This document shows positions 32,459 to 41,883 of a stretch of 64,000 nucleotides of DNA, piece after piece. Each line of letters begins with the position of its first letter. Position 1 is the stretch's first letter. Source of the stretch: Shewanella profunda (GTDB lineage: Bacteria; Pseudomonadota; Gammaproteobacteria; Enterobacterales; Shewanellaceae). The DNA lies in NCBI RefSeq assembly GCF_023283765.1, contig NZ_JAKILG010000014.1, positions 1 to 64,000 on the forward strand, given 5' to 3'. The notes under the pieces are model-generated. The model was not told where the DNA came from. It saw only the letters and a program-made list of their open reading frames with translations, and did no database searches. Both the position numbers and the translations under genes were made by a program.

Positions 32459-33277
32459 TTAAAATGTTTTTGCCATTTCTTCTGCACGACTAATACAGTT
32501 TTCCATGGCTTTTTTAACTAAGCCGCGCATATCTGCAGCTTCAAATGTCGCAATCGCTTGGGCTGTCGTGCCGCCCTTAGATGTCACATTTTCCCTTAGC
32601 TGGCCTAGGCCAAGTTGAGGATTCTGTTTTGCCATCATAGCAGCGCCGAGCGCCGCTTGCTGCACTAACGCTCTGGCTTTGTCCTCATCCATGCCCAGTT
32701 GTTTACCCGCATCTACCATAGATTCCATTAATAGGAAGAAATAAGCCGGTGAGCTGCCTGATAGTGCGATCACTTGATCTAATTCTGGTTCTTCATTTAC
32801 CCAAACGATTTCGCCGCCGCTTGACATCAAACGATCGCAAATGGCTTTTTGCTCAGTAGAAATTGCCTGAGGCGCATAGAGCCCTGTCATACCTACACCT
32901 ATTTGCATCGGTGTATTTGGCATAGCACGGATAAGCGTAATGTTTTGCGCTAAATAGTCGGTATAACGCTGCGCTTTAATTCCTGCAGCGATGGTGATGA
33001 CTAACTTTTTCGACATATCGATAGCTTGTAATGCTTCACATACTTGCTGCATGAGCTGCGGTTTCACTGATAGCACTATCACATCGGCATTTTGGGCAGC
33101 GGATAAGTTGTCCTGAGAAACTAGCACTCCAAAATCGGTTTGCAGCGCATCAAGCTTACCCAAGCTAGGATTGGTCGCTTGGATGAGTTGAGCAGGATAG
33201 CTGCTACGAATTAAACCGCTAATGATGCTGCGGGTCATATTGCCTGCACCGATAAAGCAGATTTTCTGTTGTTCCAT
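32459..33277 (-). CDS. proC: Pyrroline-5-carboxylate reductase
   Basis: 272 residues. N-terminal Rossmann motif FIGAGNMTRSI, IRAMPNTPMQIGVGMTGLY, ALSGSSPAYFFLLMESMVDAG and VTSKGGTTAQAIATFE. NAD(P)H-dependent last step of proline synthesis. Confidence 0.96.
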   Translation of the reverse strand: MEQQKICFIGAGNMTRSIISGLIRSSYPAQLIQATNPSLGKLDALQTDFGVLVSQDNLSAAQNADVIVLSVKPQLMQQVCEALQAIDMSKKLVITIAAGIKAQRYTDYLAQNITLIRAMPNTPMQIGVGMTGLYAPQAISTEQKAICDRLMSSGGEIVWVNEEPELDQVIALSGSSPAYFFLLMESMVDAGKQLGMDEDKARALVQQAALGAAMMAKQNPQLGLGQLRENVTSKGGTTAQAIATFEAADMRGLVKKAMENCISRAEEMAKTF

Positions 33278-33457
33278 GTGATCCCCGTTAGTTAATTAAC
33301 CGTTTAGTCATAATTTACCGTGCTCGTTTTAAGCTGTAACGGTTTTGAGATTAAACGATAGAGCCTAAATTGGGGCTCTCGTTATGCAATTATTGATACA
33401 GTATTTGGGCATTAGGTTGTAAAAACAAGACCAAAGCTGAGTTGATGAAGCTAAATC

Positions 33458-34156
33458 TTACTCAGAGTAGTGACGTTCACCAAAAATGGCACTGCCAATT
33501 CGTACCATAGTTGAGCCACATGCAATCGCGATATCAAGGTCATTACTCATTCCCATAGACAGGGTATCAACATCGGCATAATGCTGTTTCAACTCGTCGA
33601 ATAGTCGCTTTAGTTTACTAAATTCTTGAAGTTGTACAGTTGGATTATCTGTTGCTGCCGGGATAGCCATCAGTCCCCTCAGTTTTAAATTAGGCTGCTG
33701 TGAGATCAATTTTGCTAATGGCATCATTTGGTTGGCATCTATACCTGATTTTGTATCTTCGTCACTAATATTGATTTGAATACAAACATTTAGAGGTGCC
33801 ATGGATGTTGGGCGTTGCTCGTTTAGACGAAGGGCGATTTTGTCCCGTGATACTGTGTGCATCCAGTCAAAATGTTGAGCAACAATATTGGTCTTATTTG
33901 ATTGAAGTGGGCCGATAAAATGCCATTCGATATCCGGATAGTCGTTGCTTAGTTCGATGATTTTCGCTGCACCCTCTTGAACATAGTTTTCACCAAAGCA
34001 ACGTTGTCCAGCATGGTAGGCTGCGACTATATCTTCAACGGGTTTAGTCTTACTCACTGCAAGAAGACGGATATTGTGAGCTTGGCGAGCACATTTTTGC
34101 GCCGCTTGGGCGATCCTACACTGGGCGATTGCGAGTCTGTCTGCTATTGTTGTCAT
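33458..34156 (-). CDS. yggS: PLP-binding protein YggS (PLPBP)
   Basis: 232 residues from ATG 34156 (a start 21 bases upstream is also open). LLAVSKTKPVEDIVAAYHAGQRCFGENYVQEG holds the PLP-binding Lys; WHFIGPLQSNK and MGMSNDLDIAIACGSTMVRIGSAIFG follow. Cytosolic PLP carrier affecting amino-acid homeostasis. Divergent from pilT with only 35 bp between. Confidence 0.95.
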   Translation of the reverse strand: MTTIADRLAIAQCRIAQAAQKCARQAHNIRLLAVSKTKPVEDIVAAYHAGQRCFGENYVQEGAAKIIELSNDYPDIEWHFIGPLQSNKTNIVAQHFDWMHTVSRDKIALRLNEQRPTSMAPLNVCIQINISDEDTKSGIDANQMMPLAKLISQQPNLKLRGLMAIPAATDNPTVQLQEFSKLKRLFDELKQHYADVDTLSMGMSNDLDIAIACGSTMVRIGSAIFGERHYSE

Positions 34157-34191
34157 GATGTAATTATCTGGTTGCAAGGATATCCCAAACG

Positions 34192-35229
34192 ATGGAAATC
34201 ACTGAGTTATTAGCTTTTAGTGTAAAACACAAAGCCTCGGATCTACACCTCTCTGCAGGGATATCTCCCATGATCCGTGTTGACGGTGAAGTGAGAAAAA
34301 TTAACCTGCCAGCGCTCGATCATCGGGGCGTACACAGCTTAGTGTACGATATTATGAATGATAAACAGCGCAAGGACTTTGAAGAACATTTAGAAATTGA
34401 CTTTTCTTTTGAAGTGCCCAATTTAGCCCGGTTCCGTGTAAATGCATTTAACCAATCCCGTGGTGCCGCCGCAGTATTTCGTACCATTCCCAGTGATATA
34501 TTGTCACTTGAACAATTGGGTGCGCCAGAGATATTTAAAAAAATTGCCAGCTATCCGCGTGGTTTAGTACTAGTGACAGGACCCACTGGTTCGGGTAAGA
34601 GTACCACACTTGCTGCCATGGTGGATTACATCAATGAAAACCGCCATGATCATATCTTAACCATTGAAGACCCTATTGAATTTGTTCATCCCAGTAAACA
34701 ATGTTTGATTAACCAAAGGGAAGTTCATCGGAATACTCACAGTTTTAACGCTGCCCTCAGGAGCGCCTTGCGTGAGGATCCTGACGTAATTCTAGTGGGT
34801 GAGATGCGTGATCTTGAAACCATACGTCTGGCGATGACCGCAGCTGAAACTGGCCATTTAGTGTTTGGTACTTTGCATACAACCTCCGCAGCCAAAACAA
34901 TAGACCGTGTGGTGGATGTATTCCCCGCAGGGGAGAAAGACATGGTACGAACTATGTTATCTGAATCATTACAAGCGGTTATTTCACAGACACTTATCAA
35001 AAAAATTGGTGGTGGCCGCGTGGCTGCGCACGAAATTATGATGGGCACGCCCGCAATTCGTAACTTGATCCGTGAGGACAAAGTCGCGCAAATGTACTCC
35101 GCCATTCAAACGGGTATGGCCCATGGAATGCAGACTCTGGAGCAATGTTTGCAAAATTTAGTCAACCGCGGCCTGATCACCCGTGAAGACGCAATGTCGA
35201 AAAGCTCAAATAAACAAGCCACATTTTAA
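34192..35229 (+). CDS. pilT: Type IV pilus retraction ATPase PilT
   Basis: 345 residues. ASDLHLSAG start, Walker A GPTGSGKSTTLAAM, Asp box, Walker B LREDPDVILVGEMRD, His box (ETGHLVFGTLHTTSA) and the C-terminal AIRNLIREDKVAQM motif of PilT. Powers pilus retraction. The yggS-pilT-pilU arrangement is conserved in gammaproteobacteria. Confidence 0.97.
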   Translation: MEITELLAFSVKHKASDLHLSAGISPMIRVDGEVRKINLPALDHRGVHSLVYDIMNDKQRKDFEEHLEIDFSFEVPNLARFRVNAFNQSRGAAAVFRTIPSDILSLEQLGAPEIFKKIASYPRGLVLVTGPTGSGKSTTLAAMVDYINENRHDHILTIEDPIEFVHPSKQCLINQREVHRNTHSFNAALRSALREDPDVILVGEMRDLETIRLAMTAAETGHLVFGTLHTTSAAKTIDRVVDVFPAGEKDMVRTMLSESLQAVISQTLIKKIGGGRVAAHEIMMGTPAIRNLIREDKVAQMYSAIQTGMAHGMQTLEQCLQNLVNRGLITREDAMSKSSNKQATF

Positions 35230-35235
35230 GGATTT

Positions 35236-36351
35236 ATGATGGATGTACATCCGTTTTTAAAAGCCATTGTTGAGCGTAAAGCCTCTGATTTGTTTATTAC
35301 CGCAGGCTTTCCACCCAGTGCGAAAATTGATGGCGAGTTACGTCCCCTCGCCGAGAGTGCATTTACGCCTGCGCAGTCTTTAGATTTTGTAGAATCTTTG
35401 ATGACCGAAGCGCAAAAACAGGAGTTTCATACCACCCGTGAATGTAATTTTGCCTTTGCGGCAAAGGATCTCGGTCGTTTCCGTGTCAGTGCTTTTTGGC
35501 AAAGGGAATCACCGGGATGTGTTATGCGTCGGATTGAGACCAAAATTCCCGAAGTCGATGACTTAAAGTTACCCCCTATTTTAAAAGATCTGGTGATGAG
35601 CAAACGTGGGCTTATCATTATGGTCGGTGGCACAGGTACGGGTAAGTCAACCTCATTAGCAGCATTGGTTGGGTATCGAAATGCCCATGCCCGTGGTCAT
35701 ATATTGACGATTGAAGATCCAGTTGAGTTTGTTCACGATCATAGAAAAAGCATTATCACCCAACGTGAAGTAGGTATAGATACTGAGTCATTCGATGCTG
35801 CATTAAAAAGCTCCCTTCGTCAGGCGCCCGATGTGATCTTAATCGGTGAAATTCGTACCCAAGAGACGATGGAATTTGCGCTTTCGTTTGCTGAAACAGG
35901 TCATCTTTGTATGGCAACCTTACATGCAAATAATGCTAACCAAGCACTCGATCGGATTATGCACTTAGTGCCAGAGAGTAAACACCAGCAGTTACTATTC
36001 GATTTATCATTGAATTTACGTGGTATTGTGGCGCAGCAATTGATCCCCAAAGTCGATGGCACGGGGCGCCGTGCCGCAATTGAAGTGCTTATTAATACAC
36101 CTAGGGTTGCGAGTTTAATTGCAAAAAATGAACTGCATTTACTCAAGGAAACAATGGCAAAATCGAATGAACAAGGAATGCAGACATTCGATCAAGCTCT
36201 GCTGAAATTATATGTTGATGGCGAAATTAGTTACGCCGATGCCTTACATCATGCTGACTCACCAAACGATTTACGCTTGATGATTAAATTGCAAAACAAA
36301 GAGCCTACCGGTTCAAGCTTTATGGAAGGCGTGACCCTAGATATGGATTAA
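35236..36351 (+). CDS. pilU: Type IV pilus retraction ATPase PilU
   Basis: 371 residues, PilT paralogue: KASDLFITAG, Walker A GGTGTGKSTSLAAL, LRQAPDVILIGEIRTQETMEFAL. The longer C-terminus distinguishes PilU. Acts with PilT in twitching. Six bp after pilT, so co-transcribed. Confidence 0.96.
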   Translation: MMDVHPFLKAIVERKASDLFITAGFPPSAKIDGELRPLAESAFTPAQSLDFVESLMTEAQKQEFHTTRECNFAFAAKDLGRFRVSAFWQRESPGCVMRRIETKIPEVDDLKLPPILKDLVMSKRGLIIMVGGTGTGKSTSLAALVGYRNAHARGHILTIEDPVEFVHDHRKSIITQREVGIDTESFDAALKSSLRQAPDVILIGEIRTQETMEFALSFAETGHLCMATLHANNANQALDRIMHLVPESKHQQLLFDLSLNLRGIVAQQLIPKVDGTGRRAAIEVLINTPRVASLIAKNELHLLKETMAKSNEQGMQTFDQALLKLYVDGEISYADALHHADSPNDLRLMIKLQNKEPTGSSFMEGVTLDMD

Positions 36352-36495
36352 GGCAGTTGATTTAATTTAATTGGCGGCTCTGATGAGCCGATTGTTAGTG
36401 AGTGCTTACCATGAGGCTAATCCTAGCTTTTATTTTTTAATTCAATATGATCTTTATCTCGGGCATTTACGTAATGCCAGATAAAGGAGAAAACG

Positions 36496-37035
36496 ATGAA
36501 TAAATTCACCCTAGTGTTAGCAGCGACAGCAAGCATCATCAGTGCGGGAGCCATGGCCGCCACTTGCCCAAGTTATCTCGATCTGGAAGTACGTAAATTA
36601 CATTCAGAGGATAAAATTAATCTGTGTGAGTTGACTCAAGGTAAACCCGTGTTGATCGTCAATACTGCCAGTAACTGTGGTTATACCTCACAGTTTAAAT
36701 CCCTAGAAGCCATTAATAAGGAATATAAAGACAAAGGATTAGTCGTGATAGGTTTTCCATCGGATGATTTTTTCCAAGAAGAAAATGATGAGAAAGACAC
36801 GGCTAAGGTATGCTACATCAATTACGGTGTGACCTTCACCATGTTGGCTACGTCTCCGGTCCGTGGAAATGATGCAAACAGTGTATTTAAATACTTAGCC
36901 GAAAAAACGGGTTCGCCAAAGTGGAATTTCTATAAGTATGTTGTCAGCGGTGATGGCACAGTCGTACAGCAGTTCAATTCAAAAGTGAAACCCGATAGCG
37001 CTGAACTTAAACAGGCTATTGAATCGGTTCTTTAA
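36496..37035 (+). CDS. Glutathione-peroxidase-like periplasmic protein
   Basis: 179 residues with signal peptide (MNKFTLVLAATASIISAGAMA). The GPx fold motif VNTASNCGYTSQF has a catalytic Cys in place of selenocysteine; the usual FPSNQF is FPSDDF here; WNFYKYVV keeps the Trp-Asn. Reduces peroxides, probably with thioredoxin-like donors in the periplasm. The signal peptide is a departure from cytosolic BtuE. Confidence 0.9.
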   Translation: MNKFTLVLAATASIISAGAMAATCPSYLDLEVRKLHSEDKINLCELTQGKPVLIVNTASNCGYTSQFKSLEAINKEYKDKGLVVIGFPSDDFFQEENDEKDTAKVCYINYGVTFTMLATSPVRGNDANSVFKYLAEKTGSPKWNFYKYVVSGDGTVVQQFNSKVKPDSAELKQAIESVL

Positions 37036-37073
37036 CTTTAATCTCAATACGTTAAATTATTTAAGAGGCTGTT

Positions 37074-38087
37074 TTGGCTAAATTTTCAGGGTTATCTAAA
37101 GAAATTGGACATGCAAAGCGCGGCAAGGTTGGTGTGCTGTTATTAAACCTAGGTACACCAGATGCCCCAACAGCATCTGCAGTAAGACGTTATCTGGCTG
37201 AGTTTTTATCCGATCCTCGAGTGGTAGAAATCCCTAAATTAATTTGGATGTTAATTCTGCATGGAATTATCTTGCGAGTTCGTCCGGCTAAATCTGCGGC
37301 TCTATACGAAAAAGTATGGACCCAAGCGGGTTCACCTTTAATGGATATCAGTTTGCGCCAAACTGCAAAACTTACGGATAAGCTAGCATCCGAGGGATTA
37401 GATGTGTCTGTGCATTTGGCCATGCGTTATGGAAATCCTTCGGTTGCCAACACATTGCAAAATATGCACAAGCAAGGGATTGATAAGATTATTGTATTGC
37501 CATTGTATCCCCAATATGCGGCACCGACGACGGGCTCTGCTTTTGATGCGATAGCAAAAGAGTTATCCCAATGGCGTTATATTCCATCACTTCATTTTAT
37601 TAATACCTATCATGATCATCCTGATTTTATTGAGGCTTTGGCTGGGTCAATTCGAGCCGATTTTGAAAGCCATGGTAAGCCTCAAAAATTGGTGTTGTCA
37701 TACCATGGTATGCCGGAGAGGAATCTGCATTTAGGTGATCCCTATTATTGCTTTTGTGCAAAGACCACGCGGTTAGTCACCGAAAAGCTTGGATTAAGTC
37801 AGGATGAATTTGTGATGACTTTCCAGTCGCGTTTTGGCAAAGCTAAGTGGTTACAACCCTATACCGATGCCACAATGCAAGCATTACCCAATGCGGGTGT
37901 TCGTGATGTTGCTATTGTGTGTCCGGCATTTAGTGCCGATTGCCTCGAAACATTAGAAGAAATTGTTGGTGAAAATGGACATATTTTTGCCGAGGCGGGA
38001 GGGAATAAGTTCCGTTATATTCCCGCACTTAACGATGATGATGCACACATTACTATGATGGCAAATCTTGTCAGGCCTTATCTATAA
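37074..38087 (+). CDS. hemH: Ferrochelatase
   Basis: 337 residues. TTG start at 37074 with AAGAGG upstream; no ATG fits. GVLLLNLGTPDAPTASAVRRYLAEFLSDPRVVEIP, VLSYHGMPERNLHLGDPYYCFCAKTT (metal-binding His) and QSRFGKAKWLQPYTDA. Inserts Fe(II) into protoporphyrin IX. Shewanella often have more than one hemH; only this one is visible. Confidence 0.95.
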   Translation: MAKFSGLSKEIGHAKRGKVGVLLLNLGTPDAPTASAVRRYLAEFLSDPRVVEIPKLIWMLILHGIILRVRPAKSAALYEKVWTQAGSPLMDISLRQTAKLTDKLASEGLDVSVHLAMRYGNPSVANTLQNMHKQGIDKIIVLPLYPQYAAPTTGSAFDAIAKELSQWRYIPSLHFINTYHDHPDFIEALAGSIRADFESHGKPQKLVLSYHGMPERNLHLGDPYYCFCAKTTRLVTEKLGLSQDEFVMTFQSRFGKAKWLQPYTDATMQALPNAGVRDVAIVCPAFSADCLETLEEIVGENGHIFAEAGGNKFRYIPALNDDDAHITMMANLVRPYL

Positions 38088-38115
38088 CCTGACATAATTC
38101 AGACCCACGAAAATA

Positions 38116-38146
38116 AAAAGGATAAGGCAACTTATCCTTTTCTTTA
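38116..38146. terminator. Terminator between hemH and yqgF
   Basis: AAAAGGATAAG-GCAA-CTTATCCTTTT with T-rich tails both ways; serves the two convergent genes. Confidence 0.88.
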
Positions 38147-38154
38147 CATTAGAT

Positions 38155-38580
38155 CTAACGACCAAATTGATTCTCGAAATAGCTTTCGATGATAAGCACT
38201 GCAGAAACCGCATCTACTTGACCTTTCGTTAAGGCTTTAAAACCACCTAACTCAAACAATCTTGCTTTGGCATCTGTCGTCGTTAATCTTTCATCTTGAG
38301 TCACGATTTTTACTCCAAATTTAGCATTGATCCTATTGGCAAACTTACGGGCTCTGTGGGTCATGTCCTGCTCAGTACCATCCATATTAAGGGGTAAGCC
38401 AACAACAACGAGATCTGGCTGCCACTCTTTAATGAGATCCCCAATTTGATCCCAATTAGGAATGCCGTCTACAGCCTTAAGTGACTGCAGTGGGGTTGCA
38501 CTTGCGGTAATCTCTTGCCCAATGGCAACACCGATACTTTTTGTACCAAAATCAAAGCCTAAAACAGTTTTAGAATTCAT
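38155..38580 (-). CDS. yqgF: YqgF/RuvX Holliday-junction-resolvase-like protein
   Basis: 141 residues. RNase H-like fold: [34 protein letters not shown] and [11 protein letters not shown]. Implicated in 16S rRNA 5'-end processing. Downstream of yqgE as in E. coli. Confidence 0.95.
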   Translation of the reverse strand: MNSKTVLGFDFGTKSIGVAIGQEITASATPLQSLKAVDGIPNWDQIGDLIKEWQPDLVVVGLPLNMDGTEQDMTHRARKFANRINAKFGVKIVTQDERLTTTDAKARLFELGGFKALTKGQVDAVSAVLIIESYFENQFGR

Positions 38581-38611
38581 AGTATGACTAACTTATGGTG
38601 ATTATTTAGGC

Positions 38612-39175
38612 TTAAGCGTGGCCAGCTTGTGCTGATACTTGCCAAGCGTCGAATCCAAGTGAACGACTCGCCTGTGGCCAGCGGTCCTCGTGTTTTACAT
38701 CGAATAGCAGGGCGTGAGTGGCCGGTATAGTCAGCCAAGAATTTTCAGCGAGCTCTTGTTCTAGCTGATGTTTGCTCCAGCCAGCATAACCAAGTGACAC
38801 GAGGAACTTCTCTGGGGATCTTTTACTCCCAATCGCAGTTAATACGTCGCGAGAAGTTGTCAGCATTAGCCCTGAACCCAGATCTGTACTATTTGCCCAA
38901 TAGGGTTGGGAGGTATGGAGCACAAATCCGCGATCCTGTGAAACTGGACCTCCCATTAATACTTGAGCGTTAACTGCAAGATCGGCCAAAACCTGCTCTG
39001 CAGGTAAATCCATTTGTTCTAAGAGTGAGTTGACTTCAATACCTAACGGTTTGTTGATCACAATGCCCATTGCACCCTTATCATCATGCTCACATAAATA
39101 AATGACTGAGCGCTCAAAAAATGTATCGTCTAGTGAAGGCATTGCGATTAAAAAATGGTTTTGTAAACTCTCCAT
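38612..39175 (-). CDS. yqgE: YqgE/AlgH family protein (DUF179)
   Basis: 187 residues. [44 protein letters not shown] and [16 protein letters not shown] are family hallmarks. Function undefined; paired with yqgF 31 bp downstream. Confidence 0.95.
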   Translation of the reverse strand: MESLQNHFLIAMPSLDDTFFERSVIYLCEHDDKGAMGIVINKPLGIEVNSLLEQMDLPAEQVLADLAVNAQVLMGGPVSQDRGFVLHTSQPYWANSTDLGSGLMLTTSRDVLTAIGSKRSPEKFLVSLGYAGWSKHQLEQELAENSWLTIPATHALLFDVKHEDRWPQASRSLGFDAWQVSAQAGHA

Positions 39176-39287
39176 TAAAAACTCCGTTCAGGCCAATAAG
39201 CATTAATCTACAGGGCGAACTCAAAGCCTTAGTTTTGAGATCATTCACTTAAAATGACTAACGCACTGCTTATCTCAATAAGTACTG

Positions 39288-39617
39288 TTAACCACCAGCT
39301 AACTTCACTTTGTAGTTTTGCTTTTCGAGTAACAATTTTAATTGTTCTCGATTGTCAGTTTGTATTTCGATAGTGAAATCCTTAACTGTACCGCCACAAC
39401 CACATTGTTTTTTAAGGGTTTGAGCAAGGGCTTTTAGTGCCGTTTCATCTAACCCTAACCCTGAAATAATTGATACGCCTTTGCCTTTGCGCCCCTTACT
39501 ATCTCGGTGGATCCGCACAATACCATCTGATTCAGGTATTGCTTTGGCGGTTGACTCTGGGCTAATACGGCCTTTATCGGTACTGTACACTAAGGACACG
39601 TTAGGATCTGCTTTCAT
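39288..39617 (-). CDS. yciH: SUI1/YciH-type translation factor
   Basis: 109 residues. The eIF1-like SUI1 core is seen in KGKGVSIISGLGLDETALKALAQTLKKQCGCGGTVKD and the end NREQLKLLLEKQNYKVKLAG. YciH-type proteins influence start-codon selection under stress. Confidence 0.92.
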   Translation of the reverse strand: MKADPNVSLVYSTDKGRISPESTAKAIPESDGIVRIHRDSKGRKGKGVSIISGLGLDETALKALAQTLKKQCGCGGTVKDFTIEIQTDNREQLKLLLEKQNYKVKLAGG

Positions 39618-39690
39618 AAGTAATTTTCATTGGGATGTCAGTGACGTTATGCGACGGTAGTTTATCAAATTCGTTGGAGTTCGGGGAGGT

Positions 39691-39727
39691 AAAAAAAGAC
39701 CACTTAAAGATTGACTGTAAGTGGTCT
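39691..39727 (-). terminator. Terminator of the 39784 gene
   Basis: On the minus strand AGACCACTTA ... TAAGTGGTCT then TTTTTTT. Confidence 0.85.
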
Positions 39728-39783
39728 GGAGAAAATGCTAACTCTTTGCAGGGAGGTAAGCATATTTTTGAAAGTTAGAACCT

Positions 39784-40098
39784 TTAAAAGCGCTGAGCTA
39801 CCATCACGATCAATGCTATTGCTGTAAGTAGAGCACAAGGCATGATATATCGGTGCAACTTAGGCAGTGCAATTAAACAGGCGGTTGATACAAATCCGAA
39901 AGCCGCTACAGTAGCGTAATTGGCGCCATTTGTGATGGCGTCGATAACTAACCAACTGAGTACAATTATCGGTAATATCAATAAACTAAAAGGCAAATGA
40001 CGTTTAAGTTTTGTACTGTTGACTTCAGCGGGCGCTTTTTGTGGTGCGATGAAAAATATCGCTGATGCAACAATAAATGCGCTAATAAACCAGTACAT
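39784..40098 (-). CDS. Small inner-membrane protein, Fur-box controlled
   Basis: 104 residues with three to four hydrophobic segments (WFISAFIVASAIFFI, FSLLILPIIVLSWLVI, YATVAAFGFVSTACLIAL, MPCALLTAIALIVMV). Family not recognised. A perfect Fur-type dyad lies 27 bp before its start, so it is probably induced in iron shortage. Own terminator. Confidence 0.7.
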   Translation of the reverse strand: MYWFISAFIVASAIFFIAPQKAPAEVNSTKLKRHLPFSLLILPIIVLSWLVIDAITNGANYATVAAFGFVSTACLIALPKLHRYIMPCALLTAIALIVMVAQRF

Positions 40099-40124
40099 AT
40101 CACTTACTCCCTCTTTTCTTTAAT

Positions 40125-40139
40125 TGATAATCATTATCA
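40125..40139. promoter_or_regulatory. Fur box
   Basis: TGATAAT-C-ATTATCA, a perfect 7-1-7 dyad matching the Fur consensus core, in the divergent region between 40098 (-) and 40280 (+). Closer to the minus-strand gene. Confidence 0.8.
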
Positions 40140-40279
40140 TCTGTGATTTTATTGAAGTCAAGCTCAATGAGCTACCGCTTTTCCATCAATTGAGTTGTAG
40201 AACACTGAATAGCTCTGTAAGCTAAATTCATATCTCTGATACTTGTCTTTGTTCAGTTTGAACATTTGAGGAAAATAAG

Positions 40280-40840
40280 ATGAAAAACATAATTGTTGGT
40301 TTAGCCGTACTGGCATTGAGTGCTTGTAGCTCACTGAAGTCTGGCTGGGACTATGATCCTAGTGTGAGTTTTACTCAATATAAAACCTATGCTTGGGTTG
40401 CTCAAAAAAATGAGGAGTCAGGATATCATTTGGATGGTTTGATGGATCAACGAGTCAGAGACGCCGTAAATGCTCAATTAGCTGCTAAGGGAATGAACTT
40501 AGTCGATGCAAAAGAGGCTGATGTGTTGGTAAATTATCTCACTAAAATCGATAAGAAGATTAATGTCGATACCTTTAACACTAACTTTGGTTATCATCCC
40601 TACTATGGCCCAGGCTGGGGATGGGGTGGCAATATGCAAACTCAAACTACAGTCAGAGAGTATGAAGTGGGTACATTAATAATTGATTTAATAGATAATA
40701 AAACAACCAAGCTTGTTTGGCGTGGTTCTGTCGCTGATACTATCCGTGATAAAAATACCCCTGTAGAAAGAGTACAGATTATCAATAAAGCTGTAGGTAG
40801 CGTAATGGCTAATTACCCGCCTAAATCAGATATTAAGTAG
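40280..40840 (+). CDS. DUF4136 family lipoprotein
   Basis: 186 residues. Lipobox LSAC in MKNIIVGLAVLALSACSSL. Mature part has DYDPSVSFTQYKTYAWV, DVLVNYLTKIDKK, a Gly/Tyr/Trp-rich loop (YYGPGWGWGGN) and LVWRGSVADTI, typical of DUF4136. Likely outer-membrane lipoprotein of unknown role. Confidence 0.88.
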   Translation: MKNIIVGLAVLALSACSSLKSGWDYDPSVSFTQYKTYAWVAQKNEESGYHLDGLMDQRVRDAVNAQLAAKGMNLVDAKEADVLVNYLTKIDKKINVDTFNTNFGYHPYYGPGWGWGGNMQTQTTVREYEVGTLIIDLIDNKTTKLVWRGSVADTIRDKNTPVERVQIINKAVGSVMANYPPKSDIK

Positions 40841-40865
40841 TTATTAGACGCTACAAATAAAGATT

Positions 40866-40895
40866 AAGCGACCTACCTGTAGGTCGCTTTTTTTT
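40866..40895 (+). terminator. Terminator after the DUF4136 gene
   Basis: AAGCGACCTA-CCTG-TAGGTCGCTT followed by Ts. The 40896-41181 remainder is AT-rich; the open frame 40935-41192 there looks non-coding. Confidence 0.9.
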
Positions 40896-41181
40896 GGCTT
40901 TCTTTATGTAGTTAGTATATTAAAATACATTTTTATGCGGTTATTTACAAACTTGCCAAGTTCTCTTTATTTATACTTATTAAAAAGTGACTTATTTTTA
41001 ATGGTACATATTGGGTTTGTATTGTTAAATTGCTGTTATTGTTGTTTTTATTATATGGTTGCTGTATTCGTTAGTCATTCTCATGTTTCATTATCTATTA
41101 TTTTTTCTAATGATAATTTGAAAATTAAATCATTATATAACTTGAATTTTATCAGGCAGAATCAGCTTCTTTTTATTGTGA

Positions 41182-41835
41182 ATGATAGTTGAAATGCAAG
41201 AAGCGCAATTTATTGGATTACTATGGCTTGTTGGTATTCTTGCTGAAGCGATGACAGGAGCTCTGGCCGCTGGGCGAAAGCAGATGGATTTGTTTGGGGT
41301 TGTGATTATTGGCTGCGCAACGGCAATTGGTGGCGGTACTCTACGGGATATGATGCTAGGAAACTATCCCCTGATCTGGGTTGAGAATGTGCATTACCTT
41401 ATCGCCATAGCGTTTGCTTCTTTATTGACGGTCGCTATTGCACCTGTCATGCGCTATCTGTCTAAACTATTTCTTGCTATAGATGCTTTAGGTCTTGCCG
41501 TATTTTCAATTGTTGGGGCACAGAAGACGTTAATGTTGGGATTTAGTCCCACAATTGCGGTTGTGATGGGGCTTGTTACTGGCGTATTTGGCGGGGTGAT
41601 CCGTGATATTTTGTGTAATCAAGTACCTTTGATTTTTAAGAAGGAACTTTACGCGGTGATTTCACTTTTAACTGCTGGATTATATATCATCCTCAAAACC
41701 TACCAATTGACTGAATGGATTAACCTCGTGATCTGCCTTAGCATGGGTTTTAGTTTGCGGATGTTAGCGCTGCGATACCATTGGTCAATGCCTACTTTCG
41801 ACTATCAAGCGAACAGTGACCAACAGACCCATTAA
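41182..41835 (+). CDS. TRIC/YadS-type membrane protein (UPF0126)
   Basis: 217 residues (or from ATG 41194). Seven hydrophobic helices in two repeats, each with the GGGTLRD(M/I) / GGVIRDIL motif (AIGGGTLRDMML, GVFGGVIRDILC). This is the trimeric intracellular cation channel family of bacteria. Likely forms a K+-permeable channel or carries a small solute. Confidence 0.9.
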   Translation: MIVEMQEAQFIGLLWLVGILAEAMTGALAAGRKQMDLFGVVIIGCATAIGGGTLRDMMLGNYPLIWVENVHYLIAIAFASLLTVAIAPVMRYLSKLFLAIDALGLAVFSIVGAQKTLMLGFSPTIAVVMGLVTGVFGGVIRDILCNQVPLIFKKELYAVISLLTAGLYIILKTYQLTEWINLVICLSMGFSLRMLALRYHWSMPTFDYQANSDQQTH

Positions 41836-41843
41836 ATTCTAAG

Positions 41844-41873
41844 AAGCAGGCAAGGCAAGTTCCCTGCTTTTTT
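41844..41873. terminator. Terminator between TRIC and Tpx genes
   Basis: AAGCAGG ... CCTGCTT then TTTTT; between convergent genes. Confidence 0.7.
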
Positions 41874-41883
41874 ACTTTGGCGA

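Noticed and set aside
40935..41192. 85-codon AT-rich open frame between DUF4136 and TRIC genes
   Set aside because: Extreme composition (Leu, Phe, Tyr, Cys from AT-rich DNA), no ribosome site, and it overlaps the TRIC start.
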